DNA from: Pseudomonas sp. UBA5706
Lineage (GTDB): Bacteria; Pseudomonadota; Gammaproteobacteria; Pseudomonadales; Pseudomonadaceae
Assembly: GCF_002419965.1 (NCBI RefSeq)
Contig: NZ_DIHC01000043.1
Coordinates: 248,001-312,000, forward strand
Direction of reading: 5' to 3'
DNA: 64,000 nucleotides
Under the pieces are notes generated by a model. That model searched no databases, was not told the origin of the DNA, and was given only the letters and a program-made list of their open reading frames with translations. The position numbers and the translations under genes are program-made. Positions 8,702 to 17,117 of this stretch are shown one piece after another; position 1 is the stretch's first letter, and the number at the start of each line of letters is the position of its first letter.

Positions 8702-11299
8702 TCAAAAAGGAAGTTCTAGATCCGGTGCTACGTTTTTCAACTGGGTGTGAAACACGTCCTTGATCCGTTGCAGCTCGGCCTCGGTCTCGGCTTCGAAGCG
8801 TAATACCAGTACAGGGGTGGTATTGGAAGCACGGACCAATCCCCAGCCTTTCGGATAATCGACACGCACTCCGTCGATGCTCGTCAAATTGGCATTGCCC
8901 CACTGCGCATCACGCTCCAGCGCCTGGACAATGCTGAACTTGCTGGTTTCGGTGACCTTGATGTTGATCTCCGGGGTCGACAAATCATTAGGGAACGTCT
9001 GGAACAGCTCTTCGGCGCTGAGCTTTTCCTGGCTAAGGATTTCCAGCAGCCGTGCAGCACTGTAAATGCCGTCGTCGAAACCGAACCAGCGTTCCTTGAA
9101 GAAGATGTGGCCACTCATTTCGCCAGCCAGCAGCGCGCCGCTTTCCTTCATCTTCTTTTTGATCAATGAATGACCTGTCTTCCACATGACCGGGCGCCCG
9201 CCATATTCCTGGATCAGTGGTATCAGCCGGCGTGTGCATTTGACGTCGAAGATGATATCCGCCCCGGGGTTACGCTTGACCACGTCGCGGGCGAACAGCA
9301 TCAGCAGGCGATCAGGGTATACGACGCTGCCCGCGTTGGTGACGACACCGACACGATCACCGTCGCCATCGAACGCCAGGCCCAGGTCAGCGCCGCTTTC
9401 CCTAACCTTGGCAATCAGGTCCTGAAGGTTTTCCGGTTTTCCCGGATCAGGGTGATGGTTCGGGAAGTTGCCATCTACTTCGCAGAACAATGGAATGACG
9501 TCGCAATTCAGCGCTTCGATCAGTTGGGGGGCGATGACGCCCGCCGCGCCGTTGCCGCAATCGACCACGACTTTAAGCCGACGGGCCAGGACCACATCGT
9601 TGGTGATTCGCGAGGCGTAACGGTTGAGGATATCGACCCGGGTTACGCTGCCTTTGCCCGGTGGCAGGTTGTTCTGCTTGATGCGTTCGTGCAGCGCCAG
9701 GATCTGCTCGTTCGCCAGGGTATCGCCGGCAATGACGATCTTGAAGCCGTTGTAGTCCCTGGGGTTGTGGCTGCCGGTGAGCATCACGCCCGTTCGGCCT
9801 TCCAGCACGTGGGCGGCGTAATACAGCGCCGGAGTCGGTACCAGCCCGACATCGCTGACGTGGCAGCCACTGTCATACAGCCCCTTGATCAGGTGAGCGA
9901 TCAGCTCCGGCCCCGAGAGGCGCCCGTCCCGACCTACGCAGACGTTTGGTTCCCCCTGCGACAGGCTTTGCGCACCGACGGCCCGGCCAATCCAGTAGGC
10001 GGTCTCCGTGCTCAGGGTTTGGCCAACGATGCCACGGATGTCATAGGCGCGGAAGATCGAGTCCGGGAACTCGGGAGCGATGGAAACGGTACTGCTCATT
10101 GCGTGGGAGCGCTCCGAAATCTGGAAGTCCTGATGATCATCGAGCAGGTCGACGTCGAGAATGTCCGTGTCCTGAAACAGCGGATCGGTCAAGTCAGCGT
10201 CATCCCGATCGACTGACGCAATGACCGGATGGCTACTGGTCCAGCCGGTGGCGTCAGCAGACGAAACGCTGTCGGTGACGACGGGTATCGGTGGTTGATT
10301 GCGCAACGAAAACCTCGCCAGGGCCTGCGCCACTGCATTCAAGGCCGGCATGCTCAGGCTAAAAGCTTTGACGACTTTGCCCCCCGAGAGTTCTTGCAGC
10401 AGTTGCTCAAGCTGTCGCGCGTCGGCGGCTACCCGGCGCTTGAGTGCGCTTTCATTCAGATACAGGCCCAGCAATAGGCTGCCGATCGCCACCAAAGCAG
10501 CCAGGAACAGCATCACAGAGGGTGCAGACGACTGCAGGGCGGGCCCAGGCGTGAACGACAGTTTCCAGTTCGGGTATCCCATCGGAAAGTCCACGGCGCG
10601 ATCGTCATCGCCTTGCCCGCGAGTCAAAAAGCGTTGCGCCGGGGCATCGCCGAACTGCTGGCTAAGCACGGTCTGGCCGACCTCGGGGGGCGCATCCGGG
10701 AGAGCGTTGGTCAGCCGTTGGACTTTGAAGGCCAGCAGCAGCGTGCCCGTGATCGGTGCGTCGGGCGCGGTGCGCAACGGGGCAACGCTGTAAATCATCC
10801 AGTTGTCGCCGACTTTACGGGCTTCCGGTGCGGGCGATTCGCCTTTGCCAGCTTTGGCGAGCATGTCCAGGGTGGCGAAGCTGATCGGCAGCAAGCCTTG
10901 ATTGTCGACGCTGTTGAAGCCCGGCGGATTCAAGCGCGCACCCGTCACGCTGTCTCGATAGAGCAAGCGATTCTGGGCGTTTTGAATCTGTGCCGGGTCA
11001 TTGCTCTGCAGCGCCTGGGCCAGCGAGCTGTCACTGGCTGCCGCTTGCGTGTCCGCCGTGATCTGACGCAGCGCCTTGCCGACAGCGCCCGCCTGGGCAG
11101 TACCCCAGGCCTGGGTCAATTGGTCTTTCTGCTGCGGCTGACTGAGCATGCCGAGCCAGGCCAGAACTGCAGCTGCAATCAGGCCGATGAGCGACGGGAG
11201 AAGACCCGGACTTGCAAGGCTCAGATTTGAATCCTTGACCGTTGCATCAGTCGTTTCTGGGCGAGAAGCCGCTTTGGCTGTGCGTTTGGTGCCTTTCAA
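8702..11299 (-). CDS. algC: Phosphomannomutase/phosphoglucomutase AlgC with N-terminal membrane domain
   Basis: AlgC interconverts mannose-6-P/mannose-1-P and glucose-6-P/glucose-1-P for alginate, LPS core and other exopolysaccharides. The enzyme part (residues about 401-865) is a complete alpha-D-phosphohexomutase with the phosphoserine loop TGSHNP (Ser near 510), the metal loop FDGDGDRVG and the sugar loop GEMSGH. It is fused in frame to about 400 extra residues: a transmembrane segment (32-52), a ~200-residue presumably periplasmic region, a second transmembrane segment (261-281), then a coiled-coil-like stretch and an acidic linker. The TTG at 11299 has GGGAG about 9 nt upstream. An internal ATG at 10099 would make the classic 465-residue soluble AlgC; both forms may be made. 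It lies between dut and argB, as in other pseudomonads. Confidence 0.93.
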   Translation of the reverse strand: MKGTKRTAKAASRPETTDATVKDSNLSLASPGLLPSLIGLIAAAVLAWLGMLSQPQQKDQLTQAWGTAQAGAVGKALRQITADTQAAASDSSLAQALQSNDPAQIQNAQNRLLYRDSVTGARLNPPGFNSVDNQGLLPISFATLDMLAKAGKGESPAPEARKVGDNWMIYSVAPLRTAPDAPITGTLLLAFKVQRLTNALPDAPPEVGQTVLSQQFGDAPAQRFLTRGQGDDDRAVDFPMGYPNWKLSFTPGPALQSSAPSVMLFLAALVAIGSLLLGLYLNESALKRRVAADARQLEQLLQELSGGKVVKAFSLSMPALNAVAQALARFSLRNQPPIPVVTDSVSSADATGWTSSHPVIASVDRDDADLTDPLFQDTDILDVDLLDDHQDFQISERSHAMSSTVSIAPEFPDSIFRAYDIRGIVGQTLSTETAYWIGRAVGAQSLSQGEPNVCVGRDGRLSGPELIAHLIKGLYDSGCHVSDVGLVPTPALYYAAHVLEGRTGVMLTGSHNPRDYNGFKIVIAGDTLANEQILALHERIKQNNLPPGKGSVTRVDILNRYASRITNDVVLARRLKVVVDCGNGAAGVIAPQLIEALNCDVIPLFCEVDGNFPNHHPDPGKPENLQDLIAKVRESGADLGLAFDGDGDRVGVVTNAGSVVYPDRLLMLFARDVVKRNPGADIIFDVKCTRRLIPLIQEYGGRPVMWKTGHSLIKKKMKESGALLAGEMSGHIFFKERWFGFDDGIYSAARLLEILSQEKLSAEELFQTFPNDLSTPEINIKVTETSKFSIVQALERDAQWGNANLTSIDGVRVDYPKGWGLVRASNTTPVLVLRFEAETEAELQRIKDVFHTQLKNVAPDLELPF

Positions 11300-11403
11300 A
11301 CTTGAGTCTCCCTGCTCTGACTGCCTGAGGCCTATCTTTTTTCTGCTTCGGACATGACCGACTCAAGTTTAGCGACATCCGTGCCAAGCGGTTTCATGCA
11401 GTC

Positions 11404-11859
11404 TCAGTGACTGCCCGAATGCCCGAAGCCACCTGCGCCGCGCTGGCTTACGTCGAACTCCTGAACCACTTCGAAGTGTGCCTGCACCACCGGAACCAGC
11501 ACCAACTGAGCGATGCGCTCGCCGACGGAAATCTTGAAAGCGCTTTGGCCACGGTTCCAGCAGGACACCATCAGCTCGCCTTGATAATCGGAGTCGATCA
11601 AACCGACCAGATTACCCAGCACGATGCCGTGTTTATGCCCCAGGCCCGAGCGCGGCAGAATCAGTGCGGCAAGGTTTGTGTCTGCGATATAGATCGACAG
11701 GCCGGTGGGGATCAGCAAGGTCTGGCCGGGTTCGAGCACCGTTTCCTCTTTGAGCATGGCGCGCAGGTCCAGGCCGGCCGAACCGGTGGTGGCGTAAGCC
11801 GGTAGCGGGAATTGGTCACCAATACGAGGGTCGAGGATCTTGGCTTGTAAAGCGTGCAT
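11404..11859 (-). CDS. dut: dUTP diphosphatase (dUTPase)
   Basis: Dut hydrolyses dUTP to dUMP, keeping uracil out of DNA and supplying dTMP synthesis. The 151-residue protein has the five trimeric-dUTPase motifs, including GSAGLDLRA, PRSGLGHKHG, the catalytic GLIDSDYQGE and the C-terminal P-loop-like RGAGGFGHSGSH. It starts 7 nt after the stop of coaBC, in the same direction, so both are likely on one message. A clear Shine-Dalgarno is not visible, which suggests translational coupling to coaBC. Confidence 0.97.
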   Translation of the reverse strand: MHALQAKILDPRIGDQFPLPAYATTGSAGLDLRAMLKEETVLEPGQTLLIPTGLSIYIADTNLAALILPRSGLGHKHGIVLGNLVGLIDSDYQGELMVSCWNRGQSAFKISVGERIAQLVLVPVVQAHFEVVQEFDVSQRGAGGFGHSGSH

Positions 11860-11865
11860 ACGTGA

Positions 11866-13074
11866 TTAAACCTGGTTCAAACGATCAGCGATAAAAGTCA
11901 CCAGCTGGCGAGAAATCTTGGCCTTGCTGGTCTGGGCGAAGAGCGTTGTTTGCAACGCTCGGTCGATGACGCTGCACGCGTTCTCTTCGCTATTGAAGCC
12001 AATGCTTGGATTGGCGACGTCGTTGGCGATGATCAGGTCAAGGTTCTTGTCCTTGAGCTTGCGTGCGGCATAGTCGAGCAGGTGTTCGGTCTCGGCAGCG
12101 AAACCGACACTGAACGGACGATCCTGACGTTGGGCGATGGTGGCAAGAATGTCCGGGTTGCGGACCATCTGCAGCAGCAGGCCATCCCCATTCGTAGGGT
12201 CTTTCTTCAGCTTTTGCGGGGCGATGACTTCCGGGCGGTAATCCGCTACAGCGGCCGAGGCAATGAAAAGATCGCACGGCATCGTGGCTTCGCAGGCGGC
12301 GAGCATGTCGCGGGCGCTGACCACGTCAATGCGTGATACGCGATCCGGCGTCGGCAAATTGACCGGGCCGGTGATCAGGGTGACCCGTGCACCTGCTTCG
12401 ACCGCCGCTTCGGCGAGGGCAAAGCCCATTTTTCCGGAGCTGTGATTGGTGATGTAACGCACCGGGTCGATGTTTTCCTGGGTCGGACCGGCGGTGATCA
12501 GCACGTGCTTGCCGGTCAGGTTCAGGCGTTGGAAGCAATCGGCAGCCAATTGTGCCAGCTCGTTGGGTTCGAGCATGCGGCCATACCCCACGTCGCCGCA
12601 CGCCTGGCTGCCGCTGGCGGGGCCGAACAGGCGCAGGTCACGGGCTTCGAGGGTCTGCAGGTTCGCCTGTACCGAAGGATCGCGCCACATGGCCTGATTC
12701 ATGGCCGGAGCCACAGCAACGATAGCGTCGGTAGCCAACACCACGGTGGTCAACAGGTCGTTGGCGATGCCTTGGGCCAGGCGTGCGATCAGGTCCGCGG
12801 TCGCTGGCGCGATCAATACCATATCCGCCCATTTGGCCAGTTCGATATGCCCCATGGCGGCTTCCGCAGCGGGGTCCAGCAGGTCCATGTGGACGGGGTG
12901 GCCGGACAGCGCTTGCATGGTCAGGGGCGTGATGAACTCGGCCCCGCCCTTGGTCATGACGACGCGCACTTCGGCCCCGTGATCGCGTAACCGGCGAACC
13001 AGTTCGGCGCTTTTATAGGCTGCAATGCCGCCGCCTACGCCAAGAACGATGCGTTTCCGATACAGCCGTTGCAT
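11866..13074 (-). CDS. coaBC: Bifunctional phosphopantothenoylcysteine decarboxylase / phosphopantothenate-cysteine ligase
   Basis: CoaBC carries out two successive steps of coenzyme A synthesis. Of its 402 residues, about 1-190 form the flavin-dependent decarboxylase (CoaC) with MGHIELAKWADMVLIAPATA and the active-site GSQACGDVGYGRM. Residues 191-402 form the CTP-dependent ligase (CoaB) with ITAGPTQENIDPVRYI and the LKKDP motif. The ATG at 13074 gives MQRLYRKRIVLGVGGG. A start at 13107 would add 11 atypical residues. It is divergent from radC and heads coaBC-dut-algC-argB. Confidence 0.96.
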   Translation of the reverse strand: MQRLYRKRIVLGVGGGIAAYKSAELVRRLRDHGAEVRVVMTKGGAEFITPLTMQALSGHPVHMDLLDPAAEAAMGHIELAKWADMVLIAPATADLIARLAQGIANDLLTTVVLATDAIVAVAPAMNQAMWRDPSVQANLQTLEARDLRLFGPASGSQACGDVGYGRMLEPNELAQLAADCFQRLNLTGKHVLITAGPTQENIDPVRYITNHSSGKMGFALAEAAVEAGARVTLITGPVNLPTPDRVSRIDVVSARDMLAACEATMPCDLFIASAAVADYRPEVIAPQKLKKDPTNGDGLLLQMVRNPDILATIAQRQDRPFSVGFAAETEHLLDYAARKLKDKNLDLIIANDVANPSIGFNSEENACSVIDRALQTTLFAQTSKAKISRQLVTFIADRLNQV

Positions 13075-13206
13075 AGGCCTGCCTTTTGGTCGAGTTACAC
13101 GCGGCAATCAAGTGGCCTCCCAGGGCCGGATCGACGCGTAAAAAAGATGGCTAAGATAGCACAGCGACCGCACCGCAACAGCGGCGTCCACAGACAGGGA
13201 GGTGCT

Positions 13207-13881
13207 ATGAGTATTCGCGATTGGCCTGCAGCGGAGCGGCCCCGGGAGAAGCTGCTCGAACGGGGCGCGGCGAGTCTTTCCGATGCCGAGTTGCTGGCGA
13301 TTTTTCTGCGTATCGGCGTGTCGGGCAAGAGCGCGGTGGACCTTGCGCGTCATCTGTTGATGCGCTTTGGCAGCTTGCGCGCACTGCTCGAAGCCAATCT
13401 CTCGACCTTCAGCAGCGAGCTTGGGCTGGGGCCTGCCAAGTACGCGCAGTTGCAGGCAGTTATGGAAATCGCCCGGCGACATATGGATGAAGGACTGAAG
13501 CGCGGCAGCGTGCTGAAAAGCCCGGCGCAGGTGCGCAATTACCTCAAGGCGCTACTGCGGCATGAGCCCCACGAAGTGTTTGGCTGCCTGTTTCTGGACA
13601 GCAAGAATCGGGTTCAGGCGTTCGAGGCGCTGTTCCAGGGTTCGATCAACGTGGCGCATGTCCATGCCAGGCAAGTGGTGAAGCGGGCTCTTGCGCACAA
13701 CGCGGCAGGGGTCATCCTTTGTCACAATCATCCTTCTGGCGTGTGCGATGCCAGTCAGGCCGATATCGAACTGACCCAGCACCTCAAAACTGCACTGGCC
13801 ATTGTGGATGTGATGGTGCTCGATCACATCATCGTCGGCGATGGTGACCCGATGTCGATGGTCGAGCATGGGTTGATGTAG
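13207..13881 (+). CDS. radC: RadC/JAB1-family DNA repair protein
   Basis: A 224-residue chromosomal RadC. The N-terminal half has helix-hairpin-helix-like segments (LSDAELLAIFLRIG, LSSELGLGPAKYAQLQ type). The C-terminal half is the JAB1/MPN metalloprotease-like domain with CHNHPSG followed by ASQADIELT, the complete JAMM metal-binding signature. A role in repair or recombination was once proposed for E. coli radC but is not firmly established. The ATG at 13207 is preceded by a strong GGGAGGT, so the upstream in-frame codons to 13069 are not used. Confidence 0.94.
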   Translation: MSIRDWPAAERPREKLLERGAASLSDAELLAIFLRIGVSGKSAVDLARHLLMRFGSLRALLEANLSTFSSELGLGPAKYAQLQAVMEIARRHMDEGLKRGSVLKSPAQVRNYLKALLRHEPHEVFGCLFLDSKNRVQAFEALFQGSINVAHVHARQVVKRALAHNAAGVILCHNHPSGVCDASQADIELTQHLKTALAIVDVMVLDHIIVGDGDPMSMVEHGLM

Positions 13882-13922
13882 AAAGTGCCGAGTTTCGTGA
13901 GCGGTCCGGCGGATCACGATGC

Positions 13923-13959
13923 CCCCTGTAGCCGTTCGGTTCGCCGACTGCCACAGGGG
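13923..13959. repeat. Hairpin between radC and the binding-protein gene
   Basis: CCCCTGT (13923-13929) and ACAGGGG (13953-13959) pair around a GC-rich 23-base interior with its own weak pairing. There is no T-run on either side, so it is either a poor terminator or another intergenic repeat hairpin. It lies between convergent genes. Confidence 0.5.
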
Positions 13960-13982
13960 TTAAATGCAGTGATTGGGTGAGC

Positions 13983-15572
13983 TTACTTCACCGACACCGT
14001 GGAAAAGTCCTGCCGGCCAAAGGGGCTTACCTCGTAGCCCTCTACGTTCTTGCGTGCAAGGGCGAACGCAGTAGGGTGAGCCAGCGGTAGCCAGAGGGCC
14101 TGCTTCTGTATCTGTTCCTGGGCCTGATGGTAAAGCTTGCTGCGTGCACCCTGATCTGTCACCGCCTTGCCTTGGCTGATGAGCTTGTCCAGACCTTCAT
14201 CGCAGTAACGCGCGAAGTTAGTACCGGATTTTACCGCGGCGCAGGAAAACTGCGGCGTCAGAAAGTTATCCGGGTCGCCGTTATCGCCGGACCATCCCAT
14301 GAATAGCAGATCGTGTTCGCCGGTCTTGGCGCGGCGGATCAACTCGCCCCATTCGATCACCTTGATTTCTGCCTTTATCCCGACTGCGGCAAGGTCATTT
14401 TGCAGCAGTTGCGCCCCCGCGTTCGGATTCGGATTGAGCAGGCTGCCGGACGGGCGAGTCCAGATGGTGGTTTTGAAGCCATCCTTGAGTCCAGCCTTGG
14501 CGAGCAGTTCCTTGGCTTTTGCGACGTCATGGGTGTAGCCCGGCAAATCGCTGGCATAGCCCCAGGTGTTAGGCGGGTATGGGCCATTGGCTGCGCGGGC
14601 CGAACCTTCGAATACGGCCTTCAGGTAGGTGTCCTTGTCGAATGCCAGATTGATTGCCTGACGTACTTCCGGTTTATCCAGAGGAGGGTGCTGGCTATTG
14701 ATCGCCAGGAATGCGGTCATGAACGCGTCGGTTTTTTCGACTTTCAGGTTCGGATCCTTGCCCGTCTCGGCGACGTCCAGCGGTTTGGGGGACAGAGCGA
14801 CCTGGCACTCGTTCGCGCGAATCCGCTGCAGGCGAACGTTGGCGTCCGGAGTAATGGCATACACCAGCGTGTCGACGGCTGGCTTGCCTTTGAAGTAATC
14901 CGGGTTGGCCGCGTAACGCACCACCGAGTCCTTCTGAAAGCGCTTGAAAACAAACGGCCCGGTGCCGATCGGCTGGCTGTTGAGCTTCTCCGGTGTACCG
15001 GCCTTGAGCAGTTGCGCAGTGTATTCGGCCGAATAAATAGAAGCGAAGCCCATGCTCAGCGTGGCAAGGAAGGTTGCGTCCGGGTGATTGAGCGTGATGC
15101 GCACAGTGTTCGCGTCAGGGGCTTCGATCTTCTTGATCAGTGACGGCCACTGCATCGACTGGGCATGCGGAAAGCCCTGCACGGCAACCTTGTTCCACGG
15201 GTTGGTCGGGTCGAGCATGCGCTGGAAACTGAAGACCACGTCGTCGGCATCGAAGTCGCGAGTCGGGGTGAAGTAGTCGGTGTGATGAAATTTCACTCCC
15301 GAGCGCAATTTGAACTCGTAGGTGGAACCGTCGGGCTTGACGCTCCAGCTTTCTGCCAGGCTGGGCACCAATTTACCGGTGTGGGCGTCGTAATCCACCA
15401 GCCGATTCATCAGCACGTCGGCCGAAGCATTGGTGGTGGTCAGCGAGTTGTACTGCACCACATCGAAACCTTCAGGGCTGGCTTCAGTGCAAACGCTCAA
15501 GCTGGTCGCGGCCTGGGCCAGGATTGGCGCGGACAGCGACACCAGCAAAAAGGGTAAAACAGCTAGGCGCAT
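13983..15572 (-). CDS. ABC transporter substrate-binding protein, dipeptide/oligopeptide type
   Basis: A 529-residue periplasmic solute-binding protein of family 5 (DppA/OppA/SapA type). The signal peptide covers residues 1-22 (MRLAVLPFLLVSLSAPILAQAA). The mature protein begins SLSVCTEASPEGFDVVQYNSLTT and contains the family 5 signature region LVPSLAESWSVKPDGSTYEF, then IGTGPFVFKRF. It resembles the DppA branch and may bind peptides or heme. No permease or ATPase gene is adjacent, so it must use transporter parts encoded elsewhere. The ATG at 15572 has AAGGAAA upstream; the open frame continues to 15722 but lacks a signal peptide there. Confidence 0.9.
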   Translation of the reverse strand: MRLAVLPFLLVSLSAPILAQAATSLSVCTEASPEGFDVVQYNSLTTTNASADVLMNRLVDYDAHTGKLVPSLAESWSVKPDGSTYEFKLRSGVKFHHTDYFTPTRDFDADDVVFSFQRMLDPTNPWNKVAVQGFPHAQSMQWPSLIKKIEAPDANTVRITLNHPDATFLATLSMGFASIYSAEYTAQLLKAGTPEKLNSQPIGTGPFVFKRFQKDSVVRYAANPDYFKGKPAVDTLVYAITPDANVRLQRIRANECQVALSPKPLDVAETGKDPNLKVEKTDAFMTAFLAINSQHPPLDKPEVRQAINLAFDKDTYLKAVFEGSARAANGPYPPNTWGYASDLPGYTHDVAKAKELLAKAGLKDGFKTTIWTRPSGSLLNPNPNAGAQLLQNDLAAVGIKAEIKVIEWGELIRRAKTGEHDLLFMGWSGDNGDPDNFLTPQFSCAAVKSGTNFARYCDEGLDKLISQGKAVTDQGARSKLYHQAQEQIQKQALWLPLAHPTAFALARKNVEGYEVSPFGRQDFSTVSVK

Positions 15573-15757
15573 GGCAATTTTCCTTTCAGAGATAGCCCAT
15601 CTGCCGGCGCAGTCTGGAGAGGGAGTTACCCTAGACCATAGCTGGACGCAGGACAATCTATCTGGCGCGACGAGTGGTATATTTCCCGTCCCGCCTGCTG
15701 CCGCTGGCCTTGTCCGCCGCAAGCCCTGAGTTTCTTGCCGGTAATTCGTCGTTTATG

Positions 15758-15786
15758 TTGTTGCGCTTTGGGCTTTCTGGTATAAA
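15758..15786 (+). promoter_or_regulatory. Sigma-70 promoter for rpmB-rpmG
   Basis: TTGTTG (15758-15763) and TATAAA (15781-15786) are spaced by exactly 17 nt. Transcription would start near 15793, leaving a leader of about 140 nt before rpmB. This is inferred from box quality and position. Confidence 0.55.
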
Positions 15787-15888
15787 GCAGCGCTCTTTTC
15801 TAGGGGCCCGCTTCCTTCTTCGTAGGTGTGGCCGGTAAGACCCCTGAAGAAACGCGGCGCCTAGCGCCATGACTGAGAGATTAAGCGG

Positions 15889-15912
15889 CCAACCCATGCC
15901 GGGTTGGGCATG
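15889..15912 (+). promoter_or_regulatory. Two mutually exclusive hairpins in the rpmB leader
   Basis: CCAACCC (15889-15895) can pair with GGGTTGG (15901-15907). The overlapping CATGCC (15895-15900) can instead pair with GGCATG (15907-15912), so only one helix can form at a time. The site is 20-45 nt upstream of the rpmB ATG. It could be part of autoregulation by a ribosomal protein, but no such mechanism is known to me for this gene. Confidence 0.4.
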
Positions 15913-15932
15913 TGGTTTTAGAGGGCTGAGGC

Positions 15933-16169
15933 ATGTCGAGAGTATGTCAAGTTACCGGTAAGGGTCCGGTAACCGGGAATAACATTTCCCACGCAAACAA
16001 CAAAACCCGTCGTCGTTTCCTGCCGAACCTGCAGCATCACCGCTTCTGGGTTGAGAGCGAGAAACGCTTCGTACGTCTGCGCGTATCTGCCAAAGGCATG
16101 CGTATCATCGACAAGCGCGGCATTGATGTCGTTCTGGCCGAAATTCGCCGTGATGGCGCTAAGGTTTAA
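15933..16169 (+). CDS. rpmB: Large-subunit ribosomal protein L28 (bL28)
   Basis: A 78-residue basic protein starting MSRVCQVTGKGPVTGNNISH, with the conserved KTRRRFLPNLQ and FWVESEKRFVRLRVS blocks of bL28. Only one Cys is present, so this is the zinc-free form. It forms the usual two-gene unit with rpmG, whose start is 11 bp after the rpmB stop. Confidence 0.98.
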   Translation: MSRVCQVTGKGPVTGNNISHANNKTRRRFLPNLQHHRFWVESEKRFVRLRVSAKGMRIIDKRGIDVVLAEIRRDGAKV

Positions 16170-16180
16170 GGGAGAAAATC

Positions 16181-16336
16181 ATGCGTGAATTGATCCGTTT
16201 GGTGTCGACCGCTAACACCGGCCACTTCTACACCACCGACAAGAACAAGCGCACCACGCCGGACAAAATCGAAATTAAAAAATTCGATCCGGTTGTTCGC
16301 AAGCACGTGATCTACAAAGAAGCCAAAATCAAGTAA
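16181..16336 (+). CDS. rpmG: Large-subunit ribosomal protein L33 (bL33)
   Basis: A 51-residue basic protein: MRELIRLVSTANTGHFYTT, then KNKRTTPDKIEIKKFDPVVR, ending YKEAKIK. It has no cysteines, so it is the zinc-independent type of L33. GGGAG precedes the ATG. It is co-transcribed with rpmB and followed by a strong terminator. Confidence 0.98.
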   Translation: MRELIRLVSTANTGHFYTTDKNKRTTPDKIEIKKFDPVVRKHVIYKEAKIK

Positions 16337-16354
16337 TTGATTTTTTGCCTCTTA

Positions 16355-16386
16355 CGAAAAAGCCCGCAGTGATGCGGGCTTTTTCG
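16355..16386 (+). terminator. Rho-independent terminator after rpmG
   Basis: A 13-bp perfect stem CGAAAAAGCCCGC/GCGGGCTTTTTCG (16355-16367 with 16374-16386) and a six-base loop. The U-run is part of the 3' arm, and A-rich sequence on the other side would also let it work leftward. Confidence 0.9.
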
Positions 16387-16478
16387 TGGGCGAAAGGTTG
16401 GTATGGATTGACTCGAAGCAGCGACACTTCGGCTGCTGATCCACCACCGCTGCGCCGGCACCATCTGACGTCCTGGCG

Positions 16479-16841
16479 TTAAGCCTTGTGTTCGAACACC
16501 ACATAAATCTTGCGGCAAGGTTCCAGCACTTCCCACGTTCCATTGAACCCTGCCGGGATAACGAATCGATCCCCGGCGCGCAGCGTTTTTGCGTTGTCCT
16601 GTTCATCACGCAGTACCGACACGCCCTGCACGATTTCGCAGTACTCATGCTCGGTGTAATTGACCTTCCACTGCCCGACTTCACCTTCCCAGACACCTGC
16701 GCTCATCTGGCCGCACGGACTGTTGTAATGGTTGTAGACGGTTTGCTCGGGGTCGCCCTTCAGAATCTTCTGCGCAACGGGCTTGTAGCGTTCTGCGGTG
16801 GTGGTGGCTTCGCTGAAGTCGACGATGGTTTTGATACTCAT
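16479..16841 (-). CDS. Small cupin-domain protein (EutQ/DUF861-like)
   Basis: A 120-residue single cupin barrel. It contains YTEHEYCEIVQGVSVLRDEQ (first cupin motif, with a Glu but few metal-binding His) and LRAGDRFVIPAGFNGTWEV (second motif), then KIYVVFEH. The ATG at 16841 has AGGAG upstream; the open frame to 16985 is not protein-like. Proteins of this type often sit near amine and amino-acid catabolism genes. Here it is divergent from the aldehyde dehydrogenase gene kauB, suggesting a role in polyamine use, but the ligand is unknown. Confidence 0.85.
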   Translation of the reverse strand: MSIKTIVDFSEATTTAERYKPVAQKILKGDPEQTVYNHYNSPCGQMSAGVWEGEVGQWKVNYTEHEYCEIVQGVSVLRDEQDNAKTLRAGDRFVIPAGFNGTWEVLEPCRKIYVVFEHKA

Positions 16842-16980
16842 GTGTGCGTGGCTCCTGAATGGGCGGTGGCAGATGATGATTGGAGGAAGGTTTTTGGTCA
16901 GAGTGCCAAACCTTGATGGCCTCTGGAACAAAGGGCTGTTGAATAAAATGCACGATAAGTCGTCGTTTTGCCTATTTTTG

Positions 16981-16994
16981 TCCAATATATTGGA
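16981..16994. promoter_or_regulatory. Perfect 14-bp palindrome, candidate operator upstream of kauB
   Basis: TCCAATATATTGGA is a perfect palindrome in the 276-bp gap between the cupin gene and kauB, 124 bp before the kauB start. It is AT-rich compared with its surroundings, as expected for a repressor site. The likely binder is not shown; a PauR-like regulator is encoded 12 kb away. Confidence 0.45.
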
Positions 16995-17117
16995 AATTCA
17001 CACAGCGCTGGTTTAGGGTGACGAATGCCTTTAGCCGAGCCCGCCCCGTCAGGCGATGTCCTGCAACGCGGCTCATGAGCGTGAGGGCGCGCACATTTCA
17101 TTAGAGGAGGACGTTCG

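Larger units (their letters stand above)
15573..15932. other. Intergenic region holding the rpmB promoter and leader
   Basis: This 360-bp gap separates the divergent binding-protein gene and rpmB. The left part presumably holds the promoter of the binding-protein gene, which I could not pin down. The right part holds a good rpmB promoter and a structured leader of about 140 nt, listed separately. I see no gene in it. Confidence 0.7.

Noticed and set aside
9170..10216. Long open frame (348 codons) on the plus strand opposite algC
   Set aside because: It mirrors the codon structure of algC, has no recognisable domain or ribosome site, and is a typical GC-rich shadow frame.
13069..13206. N-terminal extension of radC
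   Set aside because: A strong GGGAGGT site precedes 13207 and the extension overlaps the divergent coaBC start.
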